Below, piece by piece: positions 32,812 to 41,622 of a stretch of 64,000 nt of DNA. The notes under the pieces were generated by a model. That model saw only the letters and a program-made list of their open reading frames with translations. It made no database searches and was not told where the DNA came from. Origin of the DNA: Streptomyces liliifuscus (GTDB lineage: Bacteria; Actinomycetota; Actinomycetes; Streptomycetales; Streptomycetaceae); NCBI RefSeq assembly GCF_016598615.1, contig NZ_CP066831.1, forward strand, positions 4,278,001 through 4,342,000. The letters run 5' to 3'. A program made the translations under genes and the position numbers. Each line of letters opens with the position of its first letter. The stretch's first letter is position 1.

Positions 32812-34073
32812 TTGCCCTGCCCCCGCCGGTACGGCATGCCGTCCGCCTTCGGCATCCGCAGCCGTTGTGCGGACAGCGAGAGGACGAGCAGCGTGATGAC
32901 GTACGGCGTGGCGGAGACGACCTGGTTGGGCACCTCGTCGGTGAGCGAGTACCAGGTGAACACCAGCACGCCGACGGCCAGGGTGATCACGCCGGGCACG
33001 TACTTCTTCCTGACCAGCAGCCAGACCGCGCCGATGGCCAGCAGGATGGCGCCGAGCAGCAGCAGCGCGTGGACGTTCTCGGCGCCGCCGCGCAGGTTGA
33101 GGCTGTCGGTGTAGCCGAACAGGCCCGCGCCGAGGGCGAGTCCGCCCGGCATCCAGTTGCCGAAGATCATCGCCGCGAGACCGATGTAGCCGCGGCCGCT
33201 GGTCTGGCCCTCCAGGTAGAAGGGGTTGGCGACGATGGAGAGGAAGACACCGCCGAGGCCCGCAAGACCGCCGGAGATGATCACGGCCAGGTACTTGTAC
33301 TTGTAGACGTTGACGCCGAGCGACTCGGCCGCGACCGGGTTCTCGCCGCAGGACCGCAGGCGCAGGCCGAAGGCGGTGCGCCACAGGATCCACCAGGTGG
33401 CCGGGATCAGCGCGACGGCGATCAGGGTCAGCCAGGAGACGTTGGTGACCAGACCGCCGAGCAGACCCGCGACGTCCGAGATGAAGAACCAGCCCTTGTC
33501 GTTGAGGTCGACGAGCGCGTCGGACAGTCCCGGCACCGTGAAGTTGCCGATCGACTCGACCGGCGGGGACTGCTTGGCCGAGCCGCCCTGCACGCCCTCG
33601 AAGGCCAGCGGGGCGAGATAGCGGGTGGCGCCGAGGGCCAGGATGTTGATGGCCACACCGGAGACGATGTGGTTGACGTTGAAGGTGACCGTGACGATCG
33701 CGTGCAGCAGACCGCCGATGCAGCCGCCGATGATGCCCACGAGGATGCCGTTCCAGGGGCCCCACTGGTAGCCGGCCCAGGCACCGAACCAGGTGCCCAG
33801 GATCATCATGCCTTCGAGGCCGATGTTGACGACGCCCGCGCGCTCGGCCCACAGACCGCCGAGACCGGCCAGGCCGATCGGGACGGCCAGTTCGAGCGCG
33901 GTCGACATCTGGCTGACGTTGGTGATGCCGTCGGCGCCGGTGATGATGCGGACGATCGAGGTCAGCGCGAGGCCGCCCGCGATGACCAGCAGGAGGACGG
34001 GGAGCGTGAGCCGGCGGCCCTTGGGCGCCGTGGGCTGCAGCGAGGGCTGGTTGAGGTCGGTCACGGTGGTCAT
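32808..34073 (-). CDS. Nucleoside ABC transporter permease 2 (YufQ/NupC type)
   Basis: 421 aa from ATG 34073 with AAGGAGGTGG upstream. About ten transmembrane helices. The family core ERAGVVNIGLEGMMILG near residue 90-106 and LRSCGENPVAAESLGVNVYKYK near 240-262 (EAA-like cytoplasmic loop) are typical of the second permease of BmpA-dependent nucleoside importers. Overlaps permease 1 (ATGA) and cdd (GTGA). Partners: permease 1, the double-ABC ATPase and BmpA lipoproteins. Confidence 0.9.
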   Translation of the reverse strand: MTTVTDLNQPSLQPTAPKGRRLTLPVLLLVIAGGLALTSIVRIITGADGITNVSQMSTALELAVPIGLAGLGGLWAERAGVVNIGLEGMMILGTWFGAWAGYQWGPWNGILVGIIGGCIGGLLHAIVTVTFNVNHIVSGVAINILALGATRYLAPLAFEGVQGGSAKQSPPVESIGNFTVPGLSDALVDLNDKGWFFISDVAGLLGGLVTNVSWLTLIAVALIPATWWILWRTAFGLRLRSCGENPVAAESLGVNVYKYKYLAVIISGGLAGLGGVFLSIVANPFYLEGQTSGRGYIGLAAMIFGNWMPGGLALGAGLFGYTDSLNLRGGAENVHALLLLGAILLAIGAVWLLVRKKYVPGVITLAVGVLVFTWYSLTDEVPNQVVSATPYVITLLVLSLSAQRLRMPKADGMPYRRGQGK

Positions 34074-35200
34074 CGTCCGGCCACCTCCTTCTGGATCGAG
34101 TTGTCGGAGGTGGCGCCGAGGACGTGCCCCGCCGCGAGTTCGGCGCCGACGCGGCGCTGCTGGCGGCGCAGACCCCACTCGCGCACGGCCTCGTACGAGA
34201 CGACGACCGCGATCACGATCAGGCCCTGCATGATGACCGCGATCTCCTTGTCGTACCCGTGGAAGTCGAGCTCGGGCGAGGCCTTGTCCAGCCAGGCCCA
34301 CAGGAGGGCCGCGAAGGCGATGCCCGTCGGGTTGTTGCGGCCGAGCAGGGCGATGCCGATACCGAGGAAGCCGATGCCGGTCGGGAAGTTCAGGCTGTAC
34401 GTGTGCGAGTCGCCGAGCAGGATCGGCAGGCCCGCGAGACCGGCCAGACCGCCGGAGATCAGCATGGCGGTGAGCACCATGCGCTTGGGGTTCACACCGC
34501 TGGCCGCGGCGGCGGTCTCCGAGGCACCGGAGGCGCGCAGGTCGAAGCCGAAGCGGGTGCGGTTGAGGACGACCCAGTAGCCGATGCCGAGCAGCGCCGC
34601 GAGGACGACGAGGCCGTAGATCTCGCCGGCGTCGCCCATGTCGAAGCCGGGGATCCAGCCGGACTCGTGCATCTCGCCGGTGGTGTTGTTGTTGCCGACC
34701 TTGACGCCGAAGACGCTGGGCAGCCAGAAGTAGGCGATGAGGGAGGTCGCGATCGCGTTCAGCATGATCGTCGCGACGACCTCGCTGACCCCTCGGGTGA
34801 CCTTGAGGACACCGGCGATGCCGGACCAGAAGGCGCCGGTGAGCACGGCGGTGAGGAGCAGCAGCGGAACCTGCAGGACCGCCGGCAGGCTGGCGTGGGC
34901 GCCGACCACCGCGGCCATCATTGCGGCGAGCTGGTACTGGCCGTCCACGCCGATGTTGAACAGGTTCATCCGGAAGCCGATGGCCACCGCGAGTGCCGCG
35001 ATGTAGTACAGCGAGGCCTGGTTGATGATCAGGACCTGGATGTCGGAGAACGTGGCCTGCTCGAACATGATCGAGTACGGCTCGATCGGGTTCTTCCCCG
35101 AGGCGATCAGCACGACCGAGGTCAGCGCCACGGCCACGACGAGCGCGATGACCGGCCCGGCCACCGCGAGGAGCAGTCGCTCCTTGTCGAACTTCTTCAT
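34070..35200 (-). CDS. Nucleoside ABC transporter permease 1 (YufP/NupB type)
   Basis: 376 aa, about eight to ten transmembrane helices. Signatures: FRMNLFNIGVDGQYQLAAM near residue 76-94, VTRGVSEVVATIMLNAIA near 134-151 and RASGASETAAAASGVNPKR near 223-241 (coupling loop). ATG 35200 overlaps the ATPase stop by one base (TGATG). Moves nucleosides across the membrane with permease 2. Confidence 0.9.
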   Translation of the reverse strand: MKKFDKERLLLAVAGPVIALVVAVALTSVVLIASGKNPIEPYSIMFEQATFSDIQVLIINQASLYYIAALAVAIGFRMNLFNIGVDGQYQLAAMMAAVVGAHASLPAVLQVPLLLLTAVLTGAFWSGIAGVLKVTRGVSEVVATIMLNAIATSLIAYFWLPSVFGVKVGNNNTTGEMHESGWIPGFDMGDAGEIYGLVVLAALLGIGYWVVLNRTRFGFDLRASGASETAAAASGVNPKRMVLTAMLISGGLAGLAGLPILLGDSHTYSLNFPTGIGFLGIGIALLGRNNPTGIAFAALLWAWLDKASPELDFHGYDKEIAVIMQGLIVIAVVVSYEAVREWGLRRQQRRVGAELAAGHVLGATSDNSIQKEVAGR

Positions 35201-36813
35201 CAGCGGGCCTCGTCTTCCGGGGCGTCTGCCGGGCCGTCCGCCGGCGTCTCGGCATGCTCTTCGAGCTCTGCCTGCTCTTCTTCCAGCTGTTCCACGAGCT
35301 CTTCGTTCTCCAGGTGTCCGGAGGCGGCGCCGGTCATGGCCGAGCCGAGCTCCTCCGGGGTGATGGTCGCCGGATCGGCGTCCGCGACCAGCTTGCCGTT
35401 GTAGATCACCCGGAGGGTGTCGGACAGACCGATCAGCTCGTCCAGGTCGGCGGAGATCAGCAGGACGGCGAGGCCTTCGCGGCGGGCCTCGCGGATGTGG
35501 TCCCAGATCGCGGCCTGCGCGCCGACGTCCACACCCCGGGTGGGGTGGGCGGCGATCAGGAAGCGCGGCTTGTGGGTCATCTCTCGGCCGACGATCAGCT
35601 TCTGCTGGTTGCCGCCCGACAGCGAGGCGGCGGTGACGTCGATGCCGGGCGTGCGGACGTCGTACGCCTCGACGATGCGGCGCGTGTCGTCCTGGGCGCC
35701 CTTGATGTCGAGCCAGACGCCCTTCGCGTTGGGCTTCTCGGTGACGTGGCCGAGGATGCGGTTCTCCCAGAGCGGAGCTTCCAGGAGCAGGCCGTGGCGG
35801 TGGCGGTCCTCGGGGATGTAGCCGATGCCCTGTTCACGGCGCCTGCGGGTGGCCCAGGAGGTGATCTCCTCGGCGGCCAGCGTGATGGTGCCCGAGTCGG
35901 CGCCCTTGAGGCCGATGAGGGCCTCGATCAGCTCGGTCTGGCCGTTGCCCTCGACACCGGCGATGCCGAGGATCTCGCCCTCGTGGATGGTGAAGCTGAT
36001 GTCGTCGAGGAGGGCCTTGCCGCCGGGGGCTACCAGGCGCAGGTCCGCGACGGTGAGCACCGGCCGGTCGGTGACCGTGGACTCGGCGGTCTCCGGGGTG
36101 GGCAGTTCGCTGCCGACCATCAGCTCGGCGAGCTGGCGCGGGGTGGTCTCGGACGGGACGGCCGTGCCGACCGTCGTGCCCCGGCGGATCACCGTGATGT
36201 CGTCGGCGACCGACAGGACCTCGCCCAGCTTGTGCGAGATGAAGATGACCGACAGGCCCTCGGACTTGAGCTCGCGCAGGTTGGCGAAGAGCGCGTCGAC
36301 CTCCTGCGGCACGAGGACCGCGGTGGGCTCGTCGAGGATGAGGATCCGGGCGCCGCGGTAGAGGACCTTGAGGATCTCCACGCGCTGGCGGTCGGCGACA
36401 CCGAGCTCCTCGACGAGGGCGTCGGGGCGCGCGCCGAGGCCGTAGCGCTCGGAGAGCTCCACGATCCGGCGACGGGCCCTGGCGCCGATGCCGTACGACT
36501 TCTCGCTGCCCAGGACGACGTTCTCCAGGACGGTGAGGTTGTCGGCGAGCATGAAGTGCTGGTGGACCATGCCGATGCCGCGGGCGATGGCGTCGGCGGG
36601 CGACGAGAAGGTGACCTGGTCCCCTTCGACGGCGATCGTCCCCTCGTCCGGCTTCTGCATGCCGTAGAGGATCTTCATCAGCGTCGACTTGCCGGCGCCG
36701 TTCTCGCCGACGAGCGCGTGGACCGTGCCCTTGCGGACGCTGAGGTGGATGTCGTGGTTGGCCACGACGCCCGGGAACCGCTTGGTGATCCCGGCGAGTT
36801 CGACTGCGGTCAC
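35200..36813 (-). CDS. Nucleoside ABC transporter ATPase (two ABC domains)
   Basis: 537 aa from GTG 36813; an alternative 15-codon longer start at the ATC 36856-36858 has an ideal AGGAG 8 nt upstream (36867-36871), whereas the GTG has none. Two complete ABC cassettes: domain 1 Walker A GENGAGKST near residue 37-45, a modified signature (VADRQRVEI) and Walker B ILILDEPTAVL near 158-168; domain 2 with the signature SLSGGNQQKLIVGRE near 397-411 and PTRGVD after it, while its Walker A is degenerate (GVEGNGQTELI), the usual asymmetry of nucleoside and sugar importers (RbsA/YufO type). The C-terminal 50 residues are Glu-rich. First gene of the transporter-cdd-deoA operon; energises nucleoside uptake. 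Confidence 0.92.
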   Translation of the reverse strand: MTAVELAGITKRFPGVVANHDIHLSVRKGTVHALVGENGAGKSTLMKILYGMQKPDEGTIAVEGDQVTFSSPADAIARGIGMVHQHFMLADNLTVLENVVLGSEKSYGIGARARRRIVELSERYGLGARPDALVEELGVADRQRVEILKVLYRGARILILDEPTAVLVPQEVDALFANLRELKSEGLSVIFISHKLGEVLSVADDITVIRRGTTVGTAVPSETTPRQLAELMVGSELPTPETAESTVTDRPVLTVADLRLVAPGGKALLDDISFTIHEGEILGIAGVEGNGQTELIEALIGLKGADSGTITLAAEEITSWATRRRREQGIGYIPEDRHRHGLLLEAPLWENRILGHVTEKPNAKGVWLDIKGAQDDTRRIVEAYDVRTPGIDVTAASLSGGNQQKLIVGREMTHKPRFLIAAHPTRGVDVGAQAAIWDHIREARREGLAVLLISADLDELIGLSDTLRVIYNGKLVADADPATITPEELGSAMTGAASGHLENEELVEQLEEEQAELEEHAETPADGPADAPEDEAR

Positions 36814-36866
36814 CGATCCGTTGACCGCGCCGGCCGGAGGACTGCTGGACGCGTTGATGGCGCACT

Positions 36867-36871
36867 CTCCT
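36867..36871 (-). promoter_or_regulatory. Ribosome-binding site pointing to a non-standard ATC start
   Basis: AGGAG on the minus strand sits exactly 8 nt before an ATC (36858-36856) in frame with the ATPase, and no similar site precedes the GTG at 36813. Confidence 0.45.
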
Positions 36872-36889
36872 GAAGGGAAAGGGGGTCGT

Positions 36890-36901
36890 CTACGCGCGTA
36901 G
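36890..36901 (-). promoter_or_regulatory. Nucleoside-regulon operator, ABC-cdd-deoA operon copy
   Basis: Perfect palindrome CTACGCGCGTAG, 31 bases before the ATC start candidate and 76 before the GTG. Same sequence as at deoC and add. Confidence 0.8.
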
Positions 36902-36939
36902 CGCCCCTACGGCAACATGAGGGGCCGACGCGCCGCGAG

Positions 36940-36976
36940 AACGGGGTACGGGGAGCCAGGCTCCCCGTACCCCGTT
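36940..36976 (-). terminator. Terminator after the first bmpA gene
   Basis: A perfect 18-bp stem (36940-36957 with 36959-36976) around one base, about 92 bases downstream of the bmpA stop at 37069. It separates bmpA from the ABC operon and its operator. Confidence 0.9.
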
Positions 36977-37068
36977 GAGCGGACGTAACCCCGCGGTTAC
37001 GAGCGACTCCGGGGAAGATCGGTGCGCGAACTTCCCCGGATCACTGAGCTGCTCCTGAGGTACTGCTG

Positions 37069-38118
37069 TCAGCTGGACTTGACCTTGATCTCGCCGCCGA
37101 TGATCTTCTCCTTGGCCGCAGACACGGCTTCCTGGATCGCGGTGTCGCTCTTGAACTTCGGGTTGGAGTCCGCGAGGCCGACCTCACCGGACTTCAAGTC
37201 GCCCCTGACGATACCGGTCTCGGGCTTGCCGTCCTCGACCGACTTCGCGAGGTTGTACACCGCCTTCGCGACGTCCTTCGTCGCGGAGGTGAGGATGGCG
37301 TCCTTGTACTTGCTCAGAGCTTCCTGCTTGTACTGGTCCGAGTCGACACCGATGGCCCACACCTTGTTGGCGGAAGCGGCCTCGATGACACCCTGGCCCG
37401 ACAGACCGGCCGCCGCGTAGACGACGTCGGCCTTCTTCTCGATCTGGCCCTCGGCGGCCGTCTTGCCCTTGTCGGGGCTGGAGAAGCCGCCCTCCTCGGC
37501 GGTCTGCGTCAGGTACTGCGAGAGGACCTTCACGCCGGGCTTGGTGTCCTTGACGCCCTGCGCGAAGCCCGCCCCGAACTTGTGGATCAGCGGGATGTCC
37601 ACACCGCCGACGAAACCGACGGTGTTGGTCTTGGTGGCCTTGGCGGCCGCGACACCGGCGAGGTAGGAGGCCTCCTGCTCGGAGAAGACCAGGTCCGCGA
37701 CGTTCTCCGCCTCGATGGTGGAGTCGTCGACGATGCCGAAGGTGGTGTCGGGGTACTTCTCGGCGGCCGCCTTGACGGCCGGCGCGTAGGCGTAGCCGAT
37801 GCCGATGACCGGGTTGTGGCCCTGCTTGGCGAGCGAGACGAGGCGCTGTTCCTTGTCGGCGTCCGTCTCACCGTCGGTGGGCTCGATGTCGGCGGTCTCG
37901 TAGCCGAACTCGCCCTTCGCCTTCTTCAGGCCCTCGTACGCGGCGTCGTTGAAGGACTGGTCGCCCCTGCCGCCGACGTCGTACGCGATGGCGAGGCCCT
38001 TGTCGCCCTTCGAGTCCGCCGAGCCGGAGGAGGTCGAGGTACCGCCACAGGCGGAGAGGACGAGGGCGAAAGAGGCGGCCGCTGCGCCTGCGAGCGCGAT
38101 GCGGGGAACCCGGCGCAT
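37069..38118 (-). CDS. BmpA-type nucleoside-binding lipoprotein 1
   Basis: 349 aa from ATG 38118 (AGGAG upstream). Lipoprotein signal with lipobox LVLSAC (Cys24), then a Ser-rich spacer. Bmp/PnrA fold: GLAIAYDVGGRGDQSFNDAA near residue 41-60, the EEGGFSSPDKGK segment near 217-228 and AIGVDSDQYKQEA near 265-277 (ligand-contact Asp). Captures purine/pyrimidine nucleosides for the ABC transporter encoded downstream. Very similar to the next bmpA, so they are a tandem duplication. Has its own variant operator and terminator. Confidence 0.92.
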   Translation of the reverse strand: MRRVPRIALAGAAAASFALVLSACGGTSTSSGSADSKGDKGLAIAYDVGGRGDQSFNDAAYEGLKKAKGEFGYETADIEPTDGETDADKEQRLVSLAKQGHNPVIGIGYAYAPAVKAAAEKYPDTTFGIVDDSTIEAENVADLVFSEQEASYLAGVAAAKATKTNTVGFVGGVDIPLIHKFGAGFAQGVKDTKPGVKVLSQYLTQTAEEGGFSSPDKGKTAAEGQIEKKADVVYAAAGLSGQGVIEAASANKVWAIGVDSDQYKQEALSKYKDAILTSATKDVAKAVYNLAKSVEDGKPETGIVRGDLKSGEVGLADSNPKFKSDTAIQEAVSAAKEKIIGGEIKVKSS

Positions 38119-38272
38119 GTGTTGTGCTCCTGTCGTACAAGCTCGTGCTGGGGCGTGCTGTGAAAGTCCCGTGCGGTGCCGGTGCGTGCCGGGCGCCATG
38201 GGTGCTGTGCGGGACTTCCACAACACCCCCCAGCGCCGGGCGGAACACCTTCGGCGCTGGCTTCGCCGCAGA

Positions 38273-38286
38273 TTAACGCGCGTAGA
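38273..38286 (-). promoter_or_regulatory. Variant nucleoside-regulon operator, bmpA1 copy
   Basis: TCTACGCGCGTTAA (minus strand), identical over 14 bases to the site upstream of the second bmpA. One half-site equals the deoC/add/ABC operator, the other has two changes. It is 154 bases from the start codon. Confidence 0.7.
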
Positions 38287-38411
38287 CCCGCGAGAGAACC
38301 CCCTCTGTCCACCTTGTTATGCGGCTGTGCCCGAGGCCTCCCGCCGACCGGGTGCGGGCTTGCCGACCGCAAAGGTCCGTGCACGGCGGATGACCTGCGC
38401 GGGGAACACCT

Positions 38412-38444
38412 GAGCGGGCGGGCATCGAGGATGCCCGCCCGCTC
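38412..38444 (-). terminator. Terminator after the second bmpA gene
   Basis: A perfect 15-bp stem (38412-38426 with 38430-38444), 3-nt loop, 62 bases after the stop at 38507. Confidence 0.9.
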
Positions 38445-38506
38445 TGTGTGGCTTCGACTGCTTCGCCCGTTCGGGCGGTGACGGGCCCGAGGGCCCGCCC
38501 CCTGGA

Positions 38507-39562
38507 CTACTCGGTCTTCACCTTGATGGTGCCGTCGATGATGCTCGCCTTGGCCTTGGCCACCGCGTCGGTGAGACCGGCGATCTCGCCCATCTTCGGG
38601 TTGCTGTCGGCGAGGCCGACGCCGTCCACCTTCAGGTCGAAGGTCTGGACACCGGTGAGCGGCTTGCCGTCCTCGACCGACTTGGCGAGGGAGTACACCG
38701 CGCCGCCGACGTCCTTGAGCGCCGACGTCAGGATGTAGTCCTTGTACGCGGCCAGCGCCTCCTGCTTGTACTGGTCGGAGTCGACACCGATCGCCCAGAC
38801 CTTCTTCTTGGCCGCGGCCTCGATGACACCCTGGCCGGACAGGCCGGCGGCCTGGTAGATGACGTCCGCGTTCTTCTCCAGCTGGCCCTCGGCGGCGGCC
38901 TTGCCCTTGTCGGGGCTGGAGAAGCCGCCCTCCTCGGCGGTCTGCGTCAGGTACTGCGAGAGGACCTTCACGCCGGGCTTGGTGTCCTTGACGCCCTGCG
39001 TGTAGCCGGCCTCGAACTTGTGGATCAGCGGGATGTCCACGCCGCCGACGAAGCCGACCGTGTTGGTCTTGGTGGCCTTGGCGGCCGCGACACCGGCGAG
39101 GTACGAGGCCTCCTGCTCGGCGAAGACGAGCGAGGCGACGTTGTCGCCCTCGACCACGGAGTCCACGATGCCGAAGCTGGTCTTCGGGTACTTCTTGGCG
39201 GCGGCCTCCAGCGCGGGGCCGTAGGCGAAGCCGACGCCGACGACCGGGTTGTAGCCCTGCTTGGCGAGCGAGACGAGACGCTGTTCCTTGTCGGCGTCCG
39301 TCTCACCGTCGGTGGGCTCGATGTCGGCGGTCTGGTAGCCGAACTCCTTCTTCGCCTTCTCCAGACCGGCGTACGCGGCGTCGTTGAAGGACTGGTCGCC
39401 CTTGCCGCCGACGTCGTAGGCGATGGCAAGACCCTTGCCACCCTTGCTCTCGCTGCTGTCACTACTGCTGCTGTCGCTGCTGGTGCCGCCACAGGCGGTC
39501 GCCGCCAGTGCCAGCGACGCGACCCCCACCGCGACGCGGGTCAGGCTGGATATCCGACGCAT
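38507..39562 (-). CDS. BmpA-type nucleoside-binding lipoprotein 2
   Basis: 351 aa from ATG 39562 (GGGGAA upstream). Lipobox LAATAC (Cys24) then a Ser/Asp-rich spacer. The same Bmp/PnrA motifs as the neighbour at nearly the same spacing: GLAIAYDVGGKGDQSFND near 45, EEGGFSSPDKGK near 221 and AIGVDSDQYKQEA near 269. Differences cluster in the spacer and C-terminal 60 residues, so ligand ranges may differ. Both share a single transporter in this window. Confidence 0.92.
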   Translation of the reverse strand: MRRISSLTRVAVGVASLALAATACGGTSSDSSSSDSSESKGGKGLAIAYDVGGKGDQSFNDAAYAGLEKAKKEFGYQTADIEPTDGETDADKEQRLVSLAKQGYNPVVGVGFAYGPALEAAAKKYPKTSFGIVDSVVEGDNVASLVFAEQEASYLAGVAAAKATKTNTVGFVGGVDIPLIHKFEAGYTQGVKDTKPGVKVLSQYLTQTAEEGGFSSPDKGKAAAEGQLEKNADVIYQAAGLSGQGVIEAAAKKKVWAIGVDSDQYKQEALAAYKDYILTSALKDVGGAVYSLAKSVEDGKPLTGVQTFDLKVDGVGLADSNPKMGEIAGLTDAVAKAKASIIDGTIKVKTE

Positions 39563-39862
39563 CTGAAGTTCCCCATTCTCCAAGCCCCGCAGTGGGTGCT
39601 GAGTTCGGCGCACATTAACGCGCGTAGACCCTTGAGGGAACGGGATAGCGCTTGGCCGTTATCCATTCGTGCCGATGGCCGGTTACGTCCTTGTGAACCC
39701 TGGGATCAAAAGGTGCACATGGGGACGCAGCACCCACTACGGCAGTCACGCTCCGCACGGGGCGGTGGAGTCCGCGTGACGACACGAGTGGTTGTTGACA
39801 GTGCACCACGCTACTGCGCGGGGGTACGCGGCGCGACCGGAAGGACCGGCCGCGCCGACCGC
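39563..39862. other. Intergenic region between bmpA2 and the amidohydrolase gene
   Basis: 300 bases with the bmpA2 operator at 39615-39628. I see no strong terminator for the amidohydrolase and no gene. Confidence 0.6.
39615..39628 (-). promoter_or_regulatory. Variant nucleoside-regulon operator, bmpA2 copy
   Basis: TCTACGCGCGTTAA on the minus strand, 52 bases upstream of the start codon; identical to the bmpA1 site. Confidence 0.72.
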
Positions 39863-41131
39863 TCAGGCCCCGGCGTCGAGGAGGGCGGCCGCGGTGAAGA
39901 GCTCCACTCCCGCGGTGATCGCCGACTCGTCCGCGTCGAAGTCGCCCTGGTGCAGATCCCGTACGGTCCGCTCCCCCGGGGTGCGCACTCCGAGCCTGGC
40001 CATGGCGCCGGGCACCAGCTCCAGGTACCAGGAGAAGTCCTCGCCGCCGAGGCTCTGCTCGGTGTCCTCCACGGACTGGATCCCGCGCCGGGCGGCCATG
40101 GCGTCCCGCAACAGGTCGGTGGTGTCCGGGTCGTTGACGACCGGCGGCACCCCTCGGATGTAGTTGATCTCCGACTTGGCCCGGTACAGGTTCGCGATCT
40201 CGTCGATGGCCGCGTGCACCAGATCGGGCGCGGCCCGCCAGGAGGCGAGATCCAGACACCGTACGGTCCCGGAGAGCTCGGCGTGCTGCGGGATGACGTT
40301 GCAGGCGTGGCCCGACTCGATCCGGCCCCAGGTCACGGCGAGTCCGGACCGTGCGTCGACCCGCCGGGCGACCAGGGCGGGCACGTCCGTGACGACGCGG
40401 GCGGCGGCGGTCACGAGGTCGGTGGTGAGGTGGGGCCGTGCGGTGTGCCCGCCGGCCCCGTCCAGCGACACCTCGAGACGGTCACAGGCGGAGGTGATGG
40501 GTCCGTGCCGGAGCCCGATCCGGCCCGCGTCGACCCTCGGGTCGCAGTGCACCGCGACGATCCGGCCGACGCCCTCCAGCGCCCCGCACTCGATGACGTC
40601 CGGAGCGCCGCCGGGCAGCACTTCCTCGGCGGGCTGGAAGATCAGGCGCACGGCCCTGTCGAGCAGGCCCTGCTCGTGCAGCTGGGCGAGGACGAGTCCG
40701 GCCCCCAGGACCACGGTGGTGTGGATGTCGTGGCCGCAGGCGTGGGCCCGGTCGGGCACGGTCGAGCGGTACGCGCACTCGGTCTTCGTGTCCGGGATGG
40801 GCAGGGCGTCGATGTCGGCACGCAGGGCGAGCATCGGACGCGCGGGGTCCGGGTCGCCGATGTCACAGATGAGCCCGGTTCCGATGGCGAGCACGCGGGG
40901 GCGAAGGCCGGCCCGCTCCAGCCGCGCCTTGATGGCGGCGGTGGTGCGGAACTCCTGGTTGCCGAGCTCCGGGTGCATGTGCAGGTCGCGGCGGAAGGCC
41001 ACGAGTTCGGCACGGAGCGCCTCGGGCAGCGTGCCGGGGAGTGCGCCGGGCAGGACGCCTTCGGGGGCGCCCGGAAGCGTGGCTTCCCCGGGCTGGTCGG
41101 CCTCGGAATCTCGGGACATCAGTTGGTTCAC
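39863..41131 (-). CDS. M20-family amidohydrolase (aminoacylase/carboxypeptidase type)
   Basis: 422 aa from GTG 41131 (ATG 41119 is an alternative; neither has an ideal ribosome site). Cytoplasmic dinuclear-metal hydrolase. Motifs: FRRDLHMHPELGNQEF near residue 47-62, ALRADIDALPI near 98-108, the metal-binding HACGHDIHTTV near 129-139 and the EEVLPGG region near 171, with GGHTARPH near 227 in the lid domain and GGEDFSWYLE near 365. Family members deacylate N-acyl amino acids or IAA/hippurate conjugates; the substrate is not predictable. It follows the nucleoside genes on the same strand but lacks a known link to them. Confidence 0.88.
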   Translation of the reverse strand: MNQLMSRDSEADQPGEATLPGAPEGVLPGALPGTLPEALRAELVAFRRDLHMHPELGNQEFRTTAAIKARLERAGLRPRVLAIGTGLICDIGDPDPARPMLALRADIDALPIPDTKTECAYRSTVPDRAHACGHDIHTTVVLGAGLVLAQLHEQGLLDRAVRLIFQPAEEVLPGGAPDVIECGALEGVGRIVAVHCDPRVDAGRIGLRHGPITSACDRLEVSLDGAGGHTARPHLTTDLVTAAARVVTDVPALVARRVDARSGLAVTWGRIESGHACNVIPQHAELSGTVRCLDLASWRAAPDLVHAAIDEIANLYRAKSEINYIRGVPPVVNDPDTTDLLRDAMAARRGIQSVEDTEQSLGGEDFSWYLELVPGAMARLGVRTPGERTVRDLHQGDFDADESAITAGVELFTAAALLDAGA

Positions 41132-41622
41132 CCTCTGAAGGGTAGGGCGACGCGACGGCCAACTGACCCACGATCAACAAAACTTCAACCCGTAAGGGGA
41201 AGAAAACCTGGCCGCGTGGCGCATAGATATTGACTGGGATGGGTACACTCGCCCGGCTTTTCAGCCGTGTGGATCTTGAGTGGCCGAATGGATCGTGATC
41301 CAGGTCTCCTGATGGGAGAACCTCCGGGCGGCGATGCCCATTCCCGGGTCTCCGGGGACAGGCTCTCTACGCATACCACGCATACGTGGCCCTGGCCGGT
41401 TCTGTTCACCTGACGGACAGGCGGGCCTGGCGGGCCTGTCGTGGCTCGGCTCCGGATGGTGTGCCGGGTGCGGGTGGGTGGGGCTGGTCGCGCAGTTCCC
41501 CGCGCCCCTGAAAAGCGGGGCTGCGCCCCTGGCTTTTCGTCTTTAGGGGCGCGGGGAACTGCGCGACCAGCCACATCCGGCCCGCACCCCGCGTACGGCC
41601 AGTGACCCCCCGGGGTACCGGA
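41132..41622. other. Intergenic region with paired repeat element
   Basis: 491 bases between the amidohydrolase start and the stop of the glycopolymer gene. Bases 41482-41572 hold the inverted pair of 28-bp repeats. The remaining 41132-41480 is less GC-rich than its surroundings and holds no gene; it should contain the amidohydrolase promoter. Confidence 0.6.
41482..41572. repeat. Dispersed 28-bp repeat (copies 3a and 3b) as a perfect inverted pair
   Basis: Arms 41482-41509 and 41545-41572 are perfectly complementary over 28 bp. The loop contains a second nested hairpin (GAAAAGCGGGGC 510-521 with GCCCC..GCTTTTC 525-538). As RNA or cruciform DNA this would be very stable, and it sits where a terminator for the glycopolymer operon is expected. 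Confidence 0.9.

Larger units (their letters stand above)
38119..38506. other. Intergenic region between the two bmpA genes
   Basis: 388 bases. It holds the variant nucleoside operator (38273-38286) and the terminator of the upstream bmpA (38412-38444); the rest shows no gene. Confidence 0.7.
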
